Below, piece by piece: positions 43,754 to 55,168 of a stretch of 64,000 bases of DNA (within the stretch, counting starts at the first letter, position 1; the number at the start of each line of letters is the position of its first letter). The notes beneath the pieces are model-generated. The model had not been told where the DNA came from. It worked only from the letters and a program-made list of their open reading frames with translations, and ran no database searches. The stretch is from Rhizobium sp. Leaf371 (lineage in GTDB: Bacteria > Pseudomonadota > Alphaproteobacteria > Rhizobiales > Rhizobiaceae). Location of the stretch: NCBI RefSeq assembly GCF_001424045.1, contig NZ_LMQB01000012.1, positions 112,950 through 176,949 on the forward strand, given 5' to 3'. The position numbers and the translations under genes are program-made.

Positions 43754-43802
43754 GATGTCTCTCCTTGCTGCCCGGACGCACTGTCCGGATTTGACCATCG
43801 TC

Positions 43803-43827
43803 AACTGAAACGACGCGGGAAAGTTCC
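43803..43827 (-). promoter_or_regulatory. Candidate RpoE2/EcfG-type promoter for the 25-aa peptide and PhnA-like gene
   Basis: On the minus strand GGAAC (43827-43823), 16 bases, then AGTT (43806-43803), giving GGAAC-N18-TT. The start codon is 49 bp downstream. The base before GTT differs from the CGTT consensus. Confidence 0.45.
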
Positions 43828-43942
43828 GTGGGGGGAGGAGAGACGTCAGGCGGAAGCATCATGCCTTCCGCCTGAAATAAAACGCTTTTTTAGCGGGAGC
43901 ATGCCAGAGGTTCGAGGACTGAGGCCGGAAGCGCGAGGCCGA

Positions 43943-45358
43943 TCAGGCCTGCGTGCCGCCGACGGTCATGTCGTTCATGCGCAGATGCGGCTGGCCGACG
44001 CCGACGGGCACCCATTGTCCGCCCTTGCCGCAATTGCCCATGCCGGTGTCGAGCTGCATGTCGTTGCCGATCATGGTGATGCGCTTCATCGCATCCGGCC
44101 CGTTGCCGATCAGCATGGCGCCCTTGACCGGCGCGCCGACCTTGCCGTTCTCGATCAGATAGGCCTCGGTGCAGCCGAACACGAACTTGCCGGAGGTGAT
44201 GTCCACCTGACCGCCGCCGAAGGACACGGCATAGATGCCCTTCTTCACCGAGGCGATGATCTCTTCCGGCGTCTTGTCGCCGGCCAGCATATAGGTGTTG
44301 GTCATACGCGGCATCGGCACGTGGGAATAGGATTCGCGCCGGCCGTTGCCGGTGGCCTGCATGCCCATCAGGCGGGCATTCTGCCGGTCCTGCATGTAGC
44401 CGACCAGTTTTCCGTCGTCGATCAGCACGTTGTAGGCGGAAGGCGTGCCTTCGTCGTCGACGGTCAGCGAACCCCGGCGGGATTCGATTGTGCCGTCGTC
44501 CACCACGGTCACGCCCTTGGCCGCCACCTGCTCGCCGATCAGGCCGGCAAAGGCGGAGGTCTTCTTGCGGTTGAAATCGCCTTCGAGCCCATGGCCGACC
44601 GCTTCATGCAGCATGACGCCCGGCCAGCCCGACGACAGCACCACGTCCATGGTGCCGGCCGGCGTGTCGATCGCCTCGAGATTGACCAGCGCCTGCCGCA
44701 GCGCCTCGTCGGCCCCATAGCGCCAGGTCTCGCCGGCGATCAGATCGCCGAAACCGCGCCGCCCGCCAAAGCCGTAGGAGCCGGCCTCCTGCTTGTCGCC
44801 GTCGCCGACGACGACGGAGACGTTGACCCGCGTCATCGGCCGGATATCCTGAACATGCTCGCCATCGGCGCGCAGGATATCGACCACCTGCCAGCTGGCG
44901 GCGATCGAGGCGGTGACCTGCCGCACCTTCGGGTCTTTCGCCCTGACATAGGCGTCGATGTTCGAAAGAAGCGCGACCTTCGCCTCGAAGCTCGGCTCGC
45001 CGATCGGGTTCTCGTCGCCATAAAGCTTGCGGTTGGTCTTCTGCGGTGCGGCGGCATAGGTGCCGCTATAGCCGCGCGTGACGGCGGAGACGGCATCCGA
45101 GGCGCGCTTCAGCGCAGCCACGGAGAGATCGCCGGAATGCGCATATCCGACCGCCTCGCCCGCCACCGCGCGCAGGCCAAAACCCTGGTCGGTGTTGAAG
45201 CTACCGCCCTTCAAGCGGCCATTGTCGAAGGAGAGCGATTCGGACTGGATGTGCTCGAGAAACAGCTCGCCGTCGTCGGCGCCCTGCAGCGTCTCGGCCA
45301 GAATGCGCCGCACCGCCGCCTCGTCGCCATCGAACAGGGTGATGAGATCGGTGTTCAT
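43943..45358 (-). CDS. tldD: TldD-family metalloprotease
   Basis: A 471-aa subunit of the TldD/TldE (PmbA) protease that cuts unfolded peptides. HEAVGHGLEGD near residue 255 has the HExxxH zinc site, GSLTVDDEGTPS near 305 and GGGQVDITSGKFVFGCTEAYLIENG (near 405, given here by its first and last residues as GGGQVD...LIENG) are conserved. The partner PmbA gene is not in the window. It is transcribed alone, toward the PhnA-like gene. Confidence 0.94.
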   Translation of the reverse strand: MNTDLITLFDGDEAAVRRILAETLQGADDGELFLEHIQSESLSFDNGRLKGGSFNTDQGFGLRAVAGEAVGYAHSGDLSVAALKRASDAVSAVTRGYSGTYAAAPQKTNRKLYGDENPIGEPSFEAKVALLSNIDAYVRAKDPKVRQVTASIAASWQVVDILRADGEHVQDIRPMTRVNVSVVVGDGDKQEAGSYGFGGRRGFGDLIAGETWRYGADEALRQALVNLEAIDTPAGTMDVVLSSGWPGVMLHEAVGHGLEGDFNRKKTSAFAGLIGEQVAAKGVTVVDDGTIESRRGSLTVDDEGTPSAYNVLIDDGKLVGYMQDRQNARLMGMQATGNGRRESYSHVPMPRMTNTYMLAGDKTPEEIIASVKKGIYAVSFGGGQVDITSGKFVFGCTEAYLIENGKVGAPVKGAMLIGNGPDAMKRITMIGNDMQLDTGMGNCGKGGQWVPVGVGQPHLRMNDMTVGGTQA

Positions 45359-45445
45359 GGAGCATCTCCGTCAGACAGTGTGAAGCCGCTATGTAGGCAC
45401 GCGCCGGGGGAGAGGCAAGGCGGAGGAGCCGAGCGGGGGGCCGAA

Positions 45446-45473
45446 CGGAGGGGCCCAAGCGGAGGGGCCCAAG
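45446..45473. repeat. 14-bp tandem repeat (two copies)
   Basis: CGGAGGGGCCCAAG occurs twice in succession (45446-45459, 45460-45473) with a partial third copy after it, between ialB and tldD. This is probably a replication-slippage product. Confidence 0.8.
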
Positions 45474-45495
45474 TGGAGCGGGCAGGGCGCGCCTC

Positions 45496-46035
45496 TTACG
45501 GCAGCGCGTCGTAGCCTTCGCCGAAGCCCTTGAGATCGACGGGAATGCCGATGCCTTCCTCGGGCGACTGGAAGACGATGAAGGTCGCGGTCGCGCCGGA
45601 CCGGAAGGTCTTCAGCAGCTCTTCCTCCAGCACCACCTCGGCATAGCAGCCATCGGAGAAGCAACGGACGAAATAGGCGCGGCCGATATCCTTGCCGTCG
45701 ACGTTCAGACCGAGACCGTTCGGCAGCAGCACGCCGAGCGGCGCGAGCACGCGCAGGATCTTCGCCTTGCGGTCGGCCGTCTTCAGCACCACCACCGACA
45801 GGCCGACTTCCGGCCGGTCCTCGGCGATCACGTTCTGCATCAGCGCGCATTGTTCGGCAGACGCGCCGGCCGGCTGGTCGCAGACGATCGACCAGGCGCC
45901 GTGGTTCGACTTGACCGTGCCGGGGGCGGCCGGCGTCTGCTGCGCCATGGCGCTCACGGGCAGGAAGACCAGAGGCAACGCCAGAGCGAGGGCAGCTCCG
46001 ATGATCGACGGGCGAAAAAGCGGGGACAGGCCCAT
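45496..46035 (-). CDS. Invasion-associated locus B (IalB) family periplasmic protein
   Basis: A 179-aa exported protein. The signal peptide spans residues 1-31 and ends SAMAQQTPAAP. The IalB domain follows: HGAWSIVCDQPAG near 48, paired cysteines at AEQCALMQN and FVRCFSDGCYAEVVLE, and a C-terminal FIVFQSPEEGIGIPVDLKGF. In Bartonella the family is linked to erythrocyte entry; in rhizobia its role is unknown. The ATG at 46035 has GAGG about 7 nt upstream; the long upstream extension of the frame is not supported. Confidence 0.88.
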   Translation of the reverse strand: MGLSPLFRPSIIGAALALALPLVFLPVSAMAQQTPAAPGTVKSNHGAWSIVCDQPAGASAEQCALMQNVIAEDRPEVGLSVVVLKTADRKAKILRVLAPLGVLLPNGLGLNVDGKDIGRAYFVRCFSDGCYAEVVLEEELLKTFRSGATATFIVFQSPEEGIGIPVDLKGFGEGYDALP

Positions 46036-46653
46036 GAAAACCTCAAAATACCGAATCAGTCCGGCTATTCTTGAAGGGCCGGCCCGGAAATGAAAACCCC
46101 CGGAGGGGCCGAATGAAACCCCTGTGGGGGCGAGGCGCGTCTTGTGCCGTCCGACGTCTTCCCTGTCCCGTCGAAGACACGAGAAAAGGCGTCGATGGCC
46201 CGATAGGTTCAAATGACGTTCCAGGCGACGTTCTATCAGAGCGCGGTGTGGCGGAAATACGACCCGCGTTCTCACGATGCACGCGCCCCCACATCACGTC
46301 TCCGGCATCCTCTGTTCCGCTATCTCCCCGTCTTCTATCCCGCAGGGGCCCGCCCTGTCCACCTCTGCCGCCATGCCGGCCCGAATCGCTCGAGGGTCCC
46401 CGGCCCGGATCGCTCAAAGGTCCCCGGCCCGGATCGCGTGCCAGCCCGGAGGCCTGCGCAAAATGCCGCATGGACAAGCCGCGTCTCCCGGTGGCGGCAG
46501 CGGTCGTTCTGTGGCATTCTGCGCACGAGGACGAGACCGTTGCCCGCGGTGCATGGACAGATGTTGCGGCTCTGGTCAAACTGTGGTTTGAAGCGCTGTA
46601 AAGGGCGGAGATCGTTCGATCCGGCGAAAGCGGGATGGAGAGGGGAATTACGA
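46036..46653. other. Long intergenic region between ialB and ctaC
   Basis: These 618 bp separate divergent genes. They contain a 24-bp tandem repeat (46378-46437), and frames on both strands lack ribosome sites, so no gene is called. The ctaC promoter should lie in the last 150 bp; a TTGTGGCATT-like stretch around 46508 is not distinctive enough to call. Confidence 0.5.
46378..46437. repeat. 24-bp tandem repeat upstream of the oxidase operon
   Basis: Unit GGCCCGGATCGCTCAAAGGTCCCC: copy 1 at 46378-46401 with three differences, copy 2 at 46402-46425, and the first 12 bases of a third at 46426-46437. It is GC-rich, and each unit can pair with itself only weakly. Confidence 0.8.
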
Positions 46654-47550
46654 ATGGTGAGAAACAAGGCTTTTGCGGGTCTCGCGGCATGTGTGACGGC
46701 GGCAAGCTGTCTGCTTTCCGCGGGCACGGCGCTCGCGGACAAGCCGGTTGCATGGCAGACCAACTTCCAGGCGGCCGCGACCGGCATCATGGAAGAGGTC
46801 ACCTGGTTCGAGCATTACACGCTGTGGTTCATCATCCCGATCACGCTGTTCGTGCTGGCGCTGCTGGTCGTCGTGGTCGTGAAGTTCCGCGAGAAGGTGA
46901 ACCCGGTTCCCTCGCGCACCAGCCACAACACGGCGATCGAGATCGCCTGGACCGTCGGCCCCGTCGTGGTCCTGCTGTTCCTGGCCATTCCCTCCTTCCA
47001 GCTCCTGACCGCGCAGCTGACCCCGCCGGCCAATCCGGACCTGACGCTCAAGGCGACGGGCAACCAGTGGTACTGGTCCTACGAATATGAAGTCGGGCAA
47101 ACCCCGCTCTCCTTCGACAGCCTGCTGATGAAGGAAGAGGACCGCGCGGCGCTCGGCAAGGAAGACAAGGACGCCTATCCGCGTCTGCTCGCCGTCGACA
47201 ACGAGGTCGTCGTGCCCGTCGGCAAGACGGTGCGCGTGCTCGTGACCGCCGCCGACGTCATCCACGCCTTCGCCATGCCGGCCTTCGGCGTCAAGATCGA
47301 TGCCGTGCCCGGCCGTCTCAACGAGACCTGGTTCAAGGCCGATCGCGAGGGTCTCTATTACGGCCAGTGTTCCGAGCTCTGCGGCAAGGACCACGCCTTC
47401 ATGCCGATCGCCATCCGCGTCGTCAGCCAGCAGCAATACGACACCTGGCTGACCGCCGCTGCCGCCAATATCGGCGACGCCAACAAGGCCCTGATGGCCT
47501 CCGTCGATGCGGTGAAGACGACCGACGTCGCCGCCGCCGCAGCACAGTAA
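46654..47550 (+). CDS. ctaC: Cytochrome c oxidase subunit II
   Basis: A 298-aa subunit that receives electrons from cytochrome c through its binuclear CuA centre. A signal peptide (cleavage near ALADKPV) is followed by two membrane helices (about 45-70 and 90-115) and a periplasmic cupredoxin domain. The CuA ligands are seen in HAFAMPAFG and CSELCGKDHAFM (two Cys, His, Met). AGAGGGGAA precedes the ATG at 46654; the open frame upstream is not coding. It is the first gene of the cta operon. Confidence 0.96.
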   Translation: MVRNKAFAGLAACVTAASCLLSAGTALADKPVAWQTNFQAAATGIMEEVTWFEHYTLWFIIPITLFVLALLVVVVVKFREKVNPVPSRTSHNTAIEIAWTVGPVVVLLFLAIPSFQLLTAQLTPPANPDLTLKATGNQWYWSYEYEVGQTPLSFDSLLMKEEDRAALGKEDKDAYPRLLAVDNEVVVPVGKTVRVLVTAADVIHAFAMPAFGVKIDAVPGRLNETWFKADREGLYYGQCSELCGKDHAFMPIAIRVVSQQQYDTWLTAAAANIGDANKALMASVDAVKTTDVAAAAAQ

Positions 47551-49260
<1,710 letters not shown>

Positions 49261-49289
49261 GGTTTTGGGGGAGGGGCGGTTGTGGCTTG

Positions 49290-49444
49290 CCCCTCATCCG
49301 CTTGGCCGGCACCTTCTCCCCGCGCGCGGGGCGAAGGGGCATGCGGCAACCGCTCGTGCTATAGTGACCTATCGGGACGCATCCCAAATCTTGGGGCGCA
49401 CGTCCCCTCGCCCCGCAAGCGGGGAGAGGGCTTAAGGTGAGGGG
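49290..49444. repeat. REP/RIME-like palindromic intergenic element
   Basis: The element begins CCCCTCATCCG and CCTTCTCCCCGCGCG..., and ends with CCCGCAAGCGGGGAGAGGG and GGTGAGGGG, which is nearly its inverse complement. Similar sequence occurs at 56641-56824. Such CCTTCTCCCCG...CGGGGAGAAGG elements are widespread in rhizobial genomes. It lies between ctaD and ctaB and can form strong hairpins on either strand. Confidence 0.7.
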
Positions 49445-49519
49445 CCGTCACAGGCCGCATGCCTCACCGGGGCCGGGCCCAAAAGCCCCACCCGAAAACG
49501 CTGGAAGAAAGAAACCGGA

Positions 49520-50473
49520 ATGACCGTCATCGACACCACCGGAAACCTCGACCACGGCGATCTCCGCCTGTCGGAGGCCTCGGCGCGCGATTTCTGGGCG
49601 CTCCTGAAACCCCGCGTCATGTCGCTCGTGGTGTTTACGGCCTTTGCCGGCATGGTGCTCGCGCCGGGCGCGATCAATCCGTTCATCGGCTTCGTCGCCA
49701 TCCTCTGCATCGCGGTCGGTGCCGGCGCCTCCGGTGCGCTCAACATGTGGTACGATGCCGATATCGATGCCGTGATGAAGCGCACGGCGACGCGCCCCAT
49801 TCCGTCGGGCCGCATCACCGGCCAGGAAGCGCTCGGCTTCGGCCTCACGCTCTCGGCCTTTTCGGTCTGTATCCTCGGCCTCGTCGTCGGCTGGTTCGCC
49901 GCCGGCTTTCTGGCCTTCACCATCTTCTTCTATGCCGTCGTCTATACGATGTGGCTGAAGCGGGCGACGCCGCAGAACATCGTCATCGGCGGTGCGGCCG
50001 GCGCCTTTCCGCCGATGATCGGCTGGGCCTGCGTCACCGGCGGCGTTTCCGTCGAGAGCGTCGTCCTGTTCCTCATCATCTTCCTCTGGACGCCGGCGCA
50101 TTTCTGGGCGCTGGCGCTGTTCAAGATGGGCGAATACGGCGCGGTCGGCGTGCCGATGCTGCCGAACGTCCGCGGCATCCCCACCACCAAGGTGCACATC
50201 CTCGTCTATGCCGTGCTGACCGCGGTTGCCGGCATCTGTCCGACCCTGCTCGGCTTTGCGAGCCTCGGCTATGGCGCCGTCGCGCTGGCGCTCGGCCTCG
50301 GCTTCGTCTGGTACGCGATCAAGGTGCAGTCCATGCCCGAGACGGACGAGAAAATGCTGCCGGCCAAGAAGCTGTTTGCCTTCTCGCTCGTCTATCTCTT
50401 TGCGATCTTCTCGGCGCTGCTCGCCGACCGCGCGGTTGTCGCGCTGCTCGCCGCCTTCGGAAAGGGCTTCTGA
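49520..50473 (+). CDS. ctaB: Protohaem IX farnesyltransferase (haem O synthase)
   Basis: This UbiA-superfamily enzyme attaches a farnesyl chain to haem b, needed for haem a of the oxidase. The 317-aa protein has nine or so helices. [19 protein letters not shown] near residue 75 is the first Asp-rich motif. [25 protein letters not shown] near 195 (trimmed by key residues) holds the second. The end overlaps the next ORF by one base (TGATG). Confidence 0.95.
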   Translation: MTVIDTTGNLDHGDLRLSEASARDFWALLKPRVMSLVVFTAFAGMVLAPGAINPFIGFVAILCIAVGAGASGALNMWYDADIDAVMKRTATRPIPSGRITGQEALGFGLTLSAFSVCILGLVVGWFAAGFLAFTIFFYAVVYTMWLKRATPQNIVIGGAAGAFPPMIGWACVTGGVSVESVVLFLIIFLWTPAHFWALALFKMGEYGAVGVPMLPNVRGIPTTKVHILVYAVLTAVAGICPTLLGFASLGYGAVALALGLGFVWYAIKVQSMPETDEKMLPAKKLFAFSLVYLFAIFSALLADRAVVALLAAFGKGF

Positions 50474-50613
50474 TGGATCTCGTCACGCTCACGCCCGCCC
50501 AGAAACGCGCCCGCCGCGGCCGCAACATCGCGCTCGGCCTCGTGCTCTTCGGCCTGGTGGCGCTGTTCTACGTCGTCACGCTCGTGAAATTTTCCAACGG
50601 CCTCGCGCAGTAG
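50473..50613 (+). CDS. Small CoxF-like oxidase assembly protein (46 aa)
   Basis: A 46-aa single-helix membrane protein starting [21 protein letters not shown], with a helix near residues 20-40 and a C-terminal KFSNGLAQ. Its position between ctaB and ctaG and its basic N-terminus fit the CoxF family common in alphaproteobacterial cox operons. Its start overlaps the ctaB stop codon (TGATG), indicating coupling. The role is inferred from position. Confidence 0.82.
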   Translation: MDLVTLTPAQKRARRGRNIALGLVLFGLVALFYVVTLVKFSNGLAQ

Positions 50614-50625
50614 GAGAGGGTGCCC

Positions 50626-51249
50626 ATGACACGGCAACCGACAGCACCCATGGCAAAGACAGGCCAGCCCGAACGTCGCAACGGCGTGATCGTCGGTGCC
50701 TGCGTCGCTTTCGTGGTGGGCATGGTCGGCATGGCCTATGCCGCGGTGCCGCTCTACGACATGTTCTGCAAGGTCACCGGCTATAACGGCACGACGAAGC
50801 GCGTCGATCAGGCCTCCGACACCATTCTCGACAAGACCATCCGCGTCACCTTCGATGCCAATGTCTCGGGCGATCTGCCCTGGCGGTTCACGCCGGTCGT
50901 GCGCGAGATCTCGCCGAAGATCGGCGAGACGGTGCAGGTCGAGTTCAAGGCGAAGAACATCGCCGATGTCCCCACGACCGGACAGGCCGTCTTCAACGTC
51001 ACGCCCATGCAGGGCGGCGCCTATTTCAACAAGGTCCAGTGCTTCTGCTTCACCGAGACGACGCTGCAGCCGGGCGAGGAACTGGAAATGCCCGTCGTCT
51101 TCTTCGTCGATCCCGAGATCGTCAAGGCGGCGGAAACGAAAGACATCGGAACGCTGACCCTGTCCTACACCTTCTATGCGCGCCAGCCGTCAAAGCCGGT
51201 CGCAGCCTTGAAGCCGCAGGACGGCGCGACGGCGGACCGGAAGCTTTAA
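50626..51249 (+). CDS. ctaG: Cytochrome c oxidase assembly protein CtaG (Cox11)
   Basis: A copper chaperone that delivers copper to CuB of subunit I. The 207-aa protein has one N-terminal helix (about 20-40) and a periplasmic immunoglobulin-like domain. [19 protein letters not shown] near residue 40 and [17 protein letters not shown] near 125 are the family signatures; the CxC pair in QCFCF binds copper. GGAG precedes the ATG at 50626. Confidence 0.94.
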   Translation: MTRQPTAPMAKTGQPERRNGVIVGACVAFVVGMVGMAYAAVPLYDMFCKVTGYNGTTKRVDQASDTILDKTIRVTFDANVSGDLPWRFTPVVREISPKIGETVQVEFKAKNIADVPTTGQAVFNVTPMQGGAYFNKVQCFCFTETTLQPGEELEMPVVFFVDPEIVKAAETKDIGTLTLSYTFYARQPSKPVAALKPQDGATADRKL

Positions 51250-51434
51250 GCGGCCGGCGCCCCAGACGGGTGCCAGGCCGAACCTGCCGCTGGCAGGAAA
51301 CCGAAAGACCCGCCGACGGCGGGTCGGCAACAGATCATGAGACCGGACGCAGACTTGTAATCTTGCGGGCGTTCGGGAAGAGTGGCGCGGCAAGACCGCA
51401 CCGCTTCAGGCGAGGGGACGACGGGGAGAACGAC

Positions 51435-52310
51435 ATGGCCGACACGCATCAGAAGAACCACGACTATCACATCATCGATCCCAGCCCCTGGCCGCTGCTC
51501 GCCTCCATCGGCGCCTTCGTCATGGCCTTCGGCGGCGTCGCCTATATGCGCTATCTCTCCGGCGGCTCGTTCAAGATGTTCGGGCTCGAATGGGCCAATC
51601 CCTGGATCCTCTTCATCGGTCTCGCGATCGTGCTCTACACCATGTACGCCTGGTGGGCGGATACGGTGAAGGAAGCCCATGAGGGCCACCACACCCGCGT
51701 CGTCTCGCTGCATCTGCGCTACGGCATGATCATGTTCATCGCGTCGGAAGTGATGTTCTTCGTCGCCTGGTTCTGGGCCTATTTCGATGCCAGCCTGTTT
51801 CCGGGCGAGGCCATCCAGGCGACCCGCACGGCCTTCACCGGTGGCCAGTGGCCGCCGAAGGGCATCGAGGTTCTCGATCCCTGGCACCTGCCGCTCTACA
51901 ACACGGTCATCCTGCTGCTGTCGGGCACCACCGTCACCTGGGCGCACCATGCGCTGCTGCACGGCGACCGCAAGGGCCTTATCAGCGGCCTGACGCTCAC
52001 CGTCGTCCTCGGCGTGCTGTTCTCCTTCGTGCAGGGCTACGAATACGCCCACGCCCCCTTCGCCTTCAAGGACTCGATCTACGGCGCCACCTTCTTCATG
52101 GCGACCGGCTTCCACGGCTTCCACGTTCTGGTCGGCACCATCTTCCTCGCGGTCTGCCTCATCCGGGCGCTGAAGGGCGACTTCACGCCCCAGCAGCATT
52201 TCGGTTTCGAGGCCGCCGCCTGGTACTGGCACTTCGTGGACGTCGTCTGGCTCTTCCTGTTCTTCTCCATCTACATCTGGGGCGGCTGGGGCGCGCCGCT
52301 CGCCGGTTAA
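51435..52310 (+). CDS. ctaE: Cytochrome c oxidase subunit III
   Basis: A 291-aa membrane subunit with seven helices that supports proton uptake and enzyme stability. [18 protein letters not shown] at the start, [21 protein letters not shown] sequence ([16 protein letters not shown]) near residue 100 with the conserved Glu, and [14 protein letters not shown] near 225 are present. GGAG precedes the ATG at 51435. The 185-bp gap from ctaG contains two hairpins, one of them GACCCGCC-GAC-GGCGGGTC. Confidence 0.96.
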   Translation: MADTHQKNHDYHIIDPSPWPLLASIGAFVMAFGGVAYMRYLSGGSFKMFGLEWANPWILFIGLAIVLYTMYAWWADTVKEAHEGHHTRVVSLHLRYGMIMFIASEVMFFVAWFWAYFDASLFPGEAIQATRTAFTGGQWPPKGIEVLDPWHLPLYNTVILLLSGTTVTWAHHALLHGDRKGLISGLTLTVVLGVLFSFVQGYEYAHAPFAFKDSIYGATFFMATGFHGFHVLVGTIFLAVCLIRALKGDFTPQQHFGFEAAAWYWHFVDVVWLFLFFSIYIWGGWGAPLAG

Positions 52311-52692
52311 GCACCACGTCGGCGCGTCGGAAACGGCGCGCCGAACCATCGACGCGACCCGGCGGAAGCGCAGCAATGCCGCCGATGATCCTGAAACGAT
52401 CGGCCGGCGCTGCAGGGTGCAAAGCGAAATGCGCTTGGCGCGGACCCCGTGCCGCATGGGTCATCGAGAAGACCCGCAAAGCGCCTTGTGTCTTGACGAT
52501 CGCGAGACGCTGATGTCCCCAGTGCGACAATGGCGTCCGCAATCGCGGGCGGCGTGATCGCGTGAAAGCCCTGATCAGCGCTTTTCTAAAGTATCGTGCA
52601 TGTCTTCGACCCGTCCATCGCTCGAGGGGATATCCCCGGCCGGCCGTCCGTTGTAAACCGGCTTTCACACGAAAAGCCGAGAGGGGCGAGGC
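52311..52692. other. Intergenic region between ctaE and the DUF983 gene
   Basis: In these 382 bp, CGGCGCG (52320-52326) pairs with CGCGCCG (52337-52343), 10 bp past the ctaE stop codon, and may act in transcription termination. The rest shows no convincing frame. DUF983 may have its own promoter near 52570-52600, where the sequence is AT-richer. Confidence 0.45.
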
Positions 52693-53091
52693 ATGAGCGT
52701 AGAACCGGACCGTCACGATACCGCCCATTATCCGCCGGTCGATCCGATCAAGGCGGGCCTGCGCGGCCGGTGCCCGCGCTGCGGCGAGGGCAAGCTGTTT
52801 GCCGGATATCTGGCGCTACGCCCCCGCTGCGCCGCCTGCGGGCTGGACTATGATTTCGCCGATGCGGGCGATGGTCCCGTGGTCTTCGTCATCCTCATCA
52901 TCGGCTTCATCACGGTCGGCGCTGCGCTCTGGGCCGAGGTCAATTACAGCCCGCCGCTCTGGCTGCATTTCCTGCTCTGGATCCCGCTTGCCATCGTGCT
53001 CTCGCTGGCGCTGACGCGCATGCTGAAGGGCGTCCTGATCGATCTGCAGTATCGCAACAATGCCCGGCCCGGCGAAATCGACCGTGGCTGA
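52693..53091 (+). CDS. DUF983 family membrane protein
   Basis: A 132-aa protein. The N-terminus has a zinc-ribbon-like CPRCGEGKLFAGYL near residue 27 and CAACGLDY near 46, followed by two membrane helices (about 62-82 and 90-110). DUF983 genes commonly follow the cox operon in alphaproteobacteria; the function is unknown but a link to oxidase assembly is likely from position. The start has GAGGGGCGAGGC in front. It overlaps surf1. Confidence 0.88.
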   Translation: MSVEPDRHDTAHYPPVDPIKAGLRGRCPRCGEGKLFAGYLALRPRCAACGLDYDFADAGDGPVVFVILIIGFITVGAALWAEVNYSPPLWLHFLLWIPLAIVLSLALTRMLKGVLIDLQYRNNARPGEIDRG

Positions 53092-53905
53092 GCCCTTGCC
53101 CCTGGCATCGCCGGGCACCACCCGTCGCCGGGACGGGCCCGTCGCCCGCGTCCTCTCGGCCGTGCTTCTGCTCGGTCTGTTTGCGGCGCTCGTTTCGCTC
53201 GGCACCTGGCAGATGCAGCGTCTCCAGTGGAAGGAGGGCCTGCTCGCGGCCATCGCCGAACGCCGCCATGCCCCGCCCGTCGAGATCGATGCCATCGCCG
53301 CGATGGCCGCAGCCGGCACCGATATCGAATATCGCACGGTCCGCGTCTCCGGCATTTTCGACAAGGACGGCGAACGCCATTTCTTCGCGACCTATGACGG
53401 GCAGACCGGCTTTTACGTCTATACGCCGCTGATGCTTGGGGATGGTCGCGCCGTCCTCGTCAATCGCGGCTTCGTGCCCTATGACCAGAAGGAGCCCGCC
53501 ACCCGGCCGGAGAGCCAGCCCGAGGGTCCCGTCACCATCACCGGCCTTGCCCGCGCCCGGCTGGATGCGAAACCCTCCTGGGTCGTGCCGGACAATGATC
53601 TCGCCAAGAATATTTTCTACTGGAAGGACTGGAGCGCCATGGTGGCGGCGTCGGGCCTGTCTCCGGAGCGCACGCTGCCCTTCTTCATCGATGCCGATGC
53701 GACGCCCCATCCCGGCGGCGCGAGTGCAGCCCGATTGCCGATCGGCGGCGTCACGCAGTTCGACCTGCCGAACAGCCACCTCCAATATGCCCTGACCTGG
53801 TACGGCCTTGCCGCAGCGCTGGTGGTCGTCAGCGGCCTGTTCGTCGTCCGCAGGCGCGCCGAGGAGCGGAAGGCCCGGGCAGAGGTGCCGCCCGACATCC
53901 GTTGA
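53084..53905 (+). CDS. SURF1-family oxidase assembly protein
   Basis: A protein of about 273 aa that helps insert haem a into subunit I. The family shape is two membrane helices at the ends (about 25-45 and 245-265) around a periplasmic domain. GTWQMQRLQWKEGLL near residue 43 and VLVNRGFVPYDQKEP near 130 are SURF1 signatures. I prefer a GTG at 53084, which overlaps the DUF983 stop codon by 8 bp; an ATG at 53060 without a ribosome site would add eight residues. Confidence 0.88.
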   Translation: MAEPLPLASPGTTRRRDGPVARVLSAVLLLGLFAALVSLGTWQMQRLQWKEGLLAAIAERRHAPPVEIDAIAAMAAAGTDIEYRTVRVSGIFDKDGERHFFATYDGQTGFYVYTPLMLGDGRAVLVNRGFVPYDQKEPATRPESQPEGPVTITGLARARLDAKPSWVVPDNDLAKNIFYWKDWSAMVAASGLSPERTLPFFIDADATPHPGGASAARLPIGGVTQFDLPNSHLQYALTWYGLAAALVVVSGLFVVRRRAEERKARAEVPPDIR

Positions 53906-54042
53906 TCTCCGGCTGTTCTTTCTTGTGTGCGCCGTCATCGCCGCTATATAGAACCGTGGCCGGTCCATGCGCGCATCCTGTCGGGTGCCGGGCGGTCCGG
54001 TGATGCTCGCACTCCCGTTCACAAGCCTTGGCGCCTGATCCC

Positions 54043-55083
54043 ATGGAATTTCGTCCCGCTGAAACGCCCGCTTCGCAGGCGCCCGCACCTTCAAAGTCCG
54101 CGCTGACCATCCGTCTCTGCGGCCCGCGCGGCTTCTGCGCCGGGGTCGATCGCGCCATCCAGATCGTCGTGCTGGCGCTCAAGGAATTCGGCGCCCCGGT
54201 CTATGTCCGGCACGAGATCGTCCACAATCGCTATGTCGTGGAAGGGCTCGAGGCCAAGGGCGCGATCTTCGTGGAAGAGCTGGATGAGATCCCGCCGGAG
54301 CACCGCAAGCAGCCGGTGGTCTTCTCTGCGCACGGCGTGCCCAAATCCGTGCCCGCCGATGCCGACCAGCGCAATCTCTTCTATCTCGATGCGACCTGCC
54401 CGCTGGTCTCCAAGGTGCACAAGCAGGCCATGCGCCACAACCGCATGGGCCGCCATGTCGTGCTCATCGGCCATGCCGGCCACCCGGAGGTCATCGGCAC
54501 CATGGGGCAGCTGCCCGAGGGCAGCGTCTCGCTGGTCGAAACCATCGACGACGTCGATACCTACACGCCGCCCGATCCCGACAATCTCGGCTTCGTCACC
54601 CAGACGACGCTGTCCGTCGATGACACCGCCGGCGTCATCAAGCGCCTGCACGAGCGCTTCCCCCATCTCACCGCGCCCGCCGCCGACAGCATCTGCTACG
54701 CCACCACCAACCGGCAGGAGGCCGTGAAGCAGGCCGCCCCCGGCTGCGACCTGTTCCTCATCGTCGGCGCGCCCAATTCCTCCAATTCCAAGCGGCTGGT
54801 CGAGGTCGCCCTGCGCTCCGGCGCCCGCCAGTCGGTGCTGGTGCAGCGCGCGGCGGAGATCGACTGGGACACGCTCGGCGACATCCGCACGGTCGGGCTT
54901 TCGGCCGGGGCCTCCGCGCCGGAGGTCATCGTCAACGAGATCATCGAGGCCTTTCGCGCGCGCTACGATGCGGTGGTGGAGCTGGCCGATACGGTCGAGG
55001 AAACCGAGAATTTCCTCGTCAACCGCGAGCTGCGCCACGTGCCGCTGACCCAGGCCGACATGGCCTTCGTCAACGGCGACTGA
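54043..55083 (+). CDS. ispH: 4-hydroxy-3-methylbut-2-enyl diphosphate reductase
   Basis: This iron-sulfur enzyme makes IPP and DMAPP, the last MEP-pathway step; dxs at 21.3-23.2 kb is the first. The protein is 346 aa. The three cluster-binding Cys are in [13 protein letters not shown] near residue 30, [12 protein letters not shown] near 115 and [11 protein letters not shown] near 215. [11 protein letters not shown] and [12 protein letters not shown] are also conserved. I use the ATG at 54043; a TTG five codons earlier is less likely. Confidence 0.96.
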   Translation: MEFRPAETPASQAPAPSKSALTIRLCGPRGFCAGVDRAIQIVVLALKEFGAPVYVRHEIVHNRYVVEGLEAKGAIFVEELDEIPPEHRKQPVVFSAHGVPKSVPADADQRNLFYLDATCPLVSKVHKQAMRHNRMGRHVVLIGHAGHPEVIGTMGQLPEGSVSLVETIDDVDTYTPPDPDNLGFVTQTTLSVDDTAGVIKRLHERFPHLTAPAADSICYATTNRQEAVKQAAPGCDLFLIVGAPNSSNSKRLVEVALRSGARQSVLVQRAAEIDWDTLGDIRTVGLSAGASAPEVIVNEIIEAFRARYDAVVELADTVEETENFLVNRELRHVPLTQADMAFVNGD

Positions 55084-55168
55084 AATCCGGCGGTCGCTCC
55101 GCGCGTCCTCTCCCGGCAGGGCAGAGAGGGCCTTCCGTCCCACCCTCCATTCCTGAAGGCTCCCCGAC

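Noticed and set aside
46071..46601. Open frame of 176 codons upstream of ctaC
   Set aside because: No ribosome site, low-complexity Pro/Arg-rich product that translates a tandem repeat, and a chance opening on both strands.
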